A DNA stretch of 64,000 bases from Bacillota bacterium (GTDB lineage: Bacteria > Bacillota > Sulfobacillia > Sulfobacillales > Sulfobacillaceae): contig JAPNUO010000006.1 of the NCBI GenBank assembly GCA_026627065.1, forward strand, positions 1-64,000. Reading direction: 5' to 3'. Numbering within the stretch: the stretch's first letter is position 1; every line of letters starts with the position of its first letter. The notes under the pieces are model-generated. The model did no database searches, was not told the DNA's origin, and saw only the letters and a list, made by a program, of their open reading frames with translations. Shown here piece after piece: positions 63,482 through 64,000 of this stretch. A program made the translations under genes and the position numbers.

Positions 63482-64000
63482 TTAATCCCCTAAGATAATT
63501 AATTCAACCCCTGCGGGAACTCGAGAGGTATCAACGCCAATTTCATAGTCTGCAAATCGTCGAGGATATCTAATACCTTCCTTTCGACGAATAGTGACAA
63601 TTTGGTCCAATTCCAAGAGAGACTGGGCTGAGGCACAACCCAGCATTGCTTGGCGCGCCCGTTGTTCAGGATTTGAATCGGTACCAACGTGCTTAAAAAT
63701 AAACACGCGCCGTGTGGTCATGACGCCTTTACTCGAGGATCGATCATGCTCGAACATGTTTTGAAGGGCTTCCCAAAAAAGGCTCAAATCTTCCTCGGAA
63801 AATCCCGTTCCACCTAACGAACGCGCCGCCAAGTAAGGGCTAATAAATCCCTTGCCTACGTAGAGTCCATATGGCACGATAGCCTTTCGACCCATAGTCC
63901 GAAGCTTGTCTTCGTCTTCTTCTTGTTCCCGTTGTTCCAATTGTTGAGAGGTCATTTCTTCGTTCGATTCATTCGATCCATTCGATGAATCTGCCACAGC
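63482..64000 (-). CDS. cas7: Cas7 (Csd2, type I-C), C-terminal part
   Basis: The gene runs off the window; the frame is open to the last base, so about 172 C-terminal residues are visible. [50 protein letters not shown] and RRVFIFKH match Csd2 backbone subunits of type I-C Cascade. A Glu/Gln/Asn-rich segment precedes these. The missing part and cas8c/cas5/cas3 should lie to the right. Confidence 0.9.
   Translation of the reverse strand, partial: AVADSSNGSNESNEEMTSQQLEQREQEEDEDKLRTMGRKAIVPYGLYVGKGFISPYLAARSLGGTGFSEEDLSLFWEALQNMFEHDRSSSKGVMTTRRVFIFKHVGTDSNPEQRARQAMLGCASAQSLLELDQIVTIRRKEGIRYPRRFADYEIGVDTSRVPAGVELIILGD

Overview
The window looks like chromosomal DNA from a GC-rich, thermo- or acidophilic Gram-positive bacterium, most likely a Sulfobacillus-like member of the Bacillota. 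This placement rests on strong GGAGG ribosome binding sites, many GTG and TTG starts, FMN and TPP riboswitches, the coaX / dusB / greA / lysS neighbourhood and the overall gene content. It is an inference from family knowledge; no database search was possible.

Layout, left to right. 0.4-11.5 kb is a minus-strand housekeeping block: coaX, a rhodanese, an unrecognised protein, dusB, a helix-turn-helix regulator, greA, lysS, a three-gene unit (quinate dehydrogenase-like protein, SCP2-like protein, APC permease), a PAP2-like membrane protein and a membrane-anchored GH18 protein. 11.7-16.5 kb holds moeA, a tandem universal stress protein, a Dps ferritin and long gene-free stretches. 16.5-20.2 kb is a riboflavin operon (ribD-ribE-ribBA-ribH) under an FMN riboswitch. 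Convergent to it (22.6-20.1 kb) is folP-folB-folK-birA. 22.6-28.7 kb holds an MFS exporter, an anchored surface protein, a small cysteine-rich protein with a CRP/FNR-type site, and a phenylacetate epoxidase cluster (hotdog thioesterase, paaABCD). 28.7-31.1 kb encodes a KdpE-type regulator and a sensor kinase that lacks the KdpD cytoplasmic sensor. 31.6-39.7 kb is accessory: a decayed IS200/IS605 element, a permease, a lower-GC MFS transporter, Hsp20 and a frameshifted secreted repeat protein.

39.8-47.0 kb is a potassium-uptake operon read leftward: two tandem stand-alone KdpD sensor modules without kinase domains, two previously unlisted tiny membrane peptides, then kdpF, kdpA, kdpB and kdpC. 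The missing kinase half is the separate sensor kinase about 9 kb from kdpC. From 47.1 kb a MazG-like pyrophosphohydrolase overlaps a PLD-nuclease/SF2 helicase, and these converge on a Cas4/AddB-like nuclease fused to an SF1 helicase. This looks like a DNA-defence or repair module. Next are a TPP-riboswitch-controlled CytX-like permease and, divergently, a luxE-luxC-SDR acyl-reductase operon without luciferase genes.

The right end is a type I-C-like CRISPR-Cas locus (cas7 cut by the window edge, cas4, cas1, cas2, leader, 12-repeat array) of visibly lower GC. The array is split by a decayed IS1634-like insertion inside one repeat. Most promising for follow-up are the kdp-associated small proteins with duplicated sensor modules, the MazG/PLD-helicase/nuclease-helicase island, the LuxCE acyl-reductase operon, and the FMN riboswitch carrying an extra hairpin.
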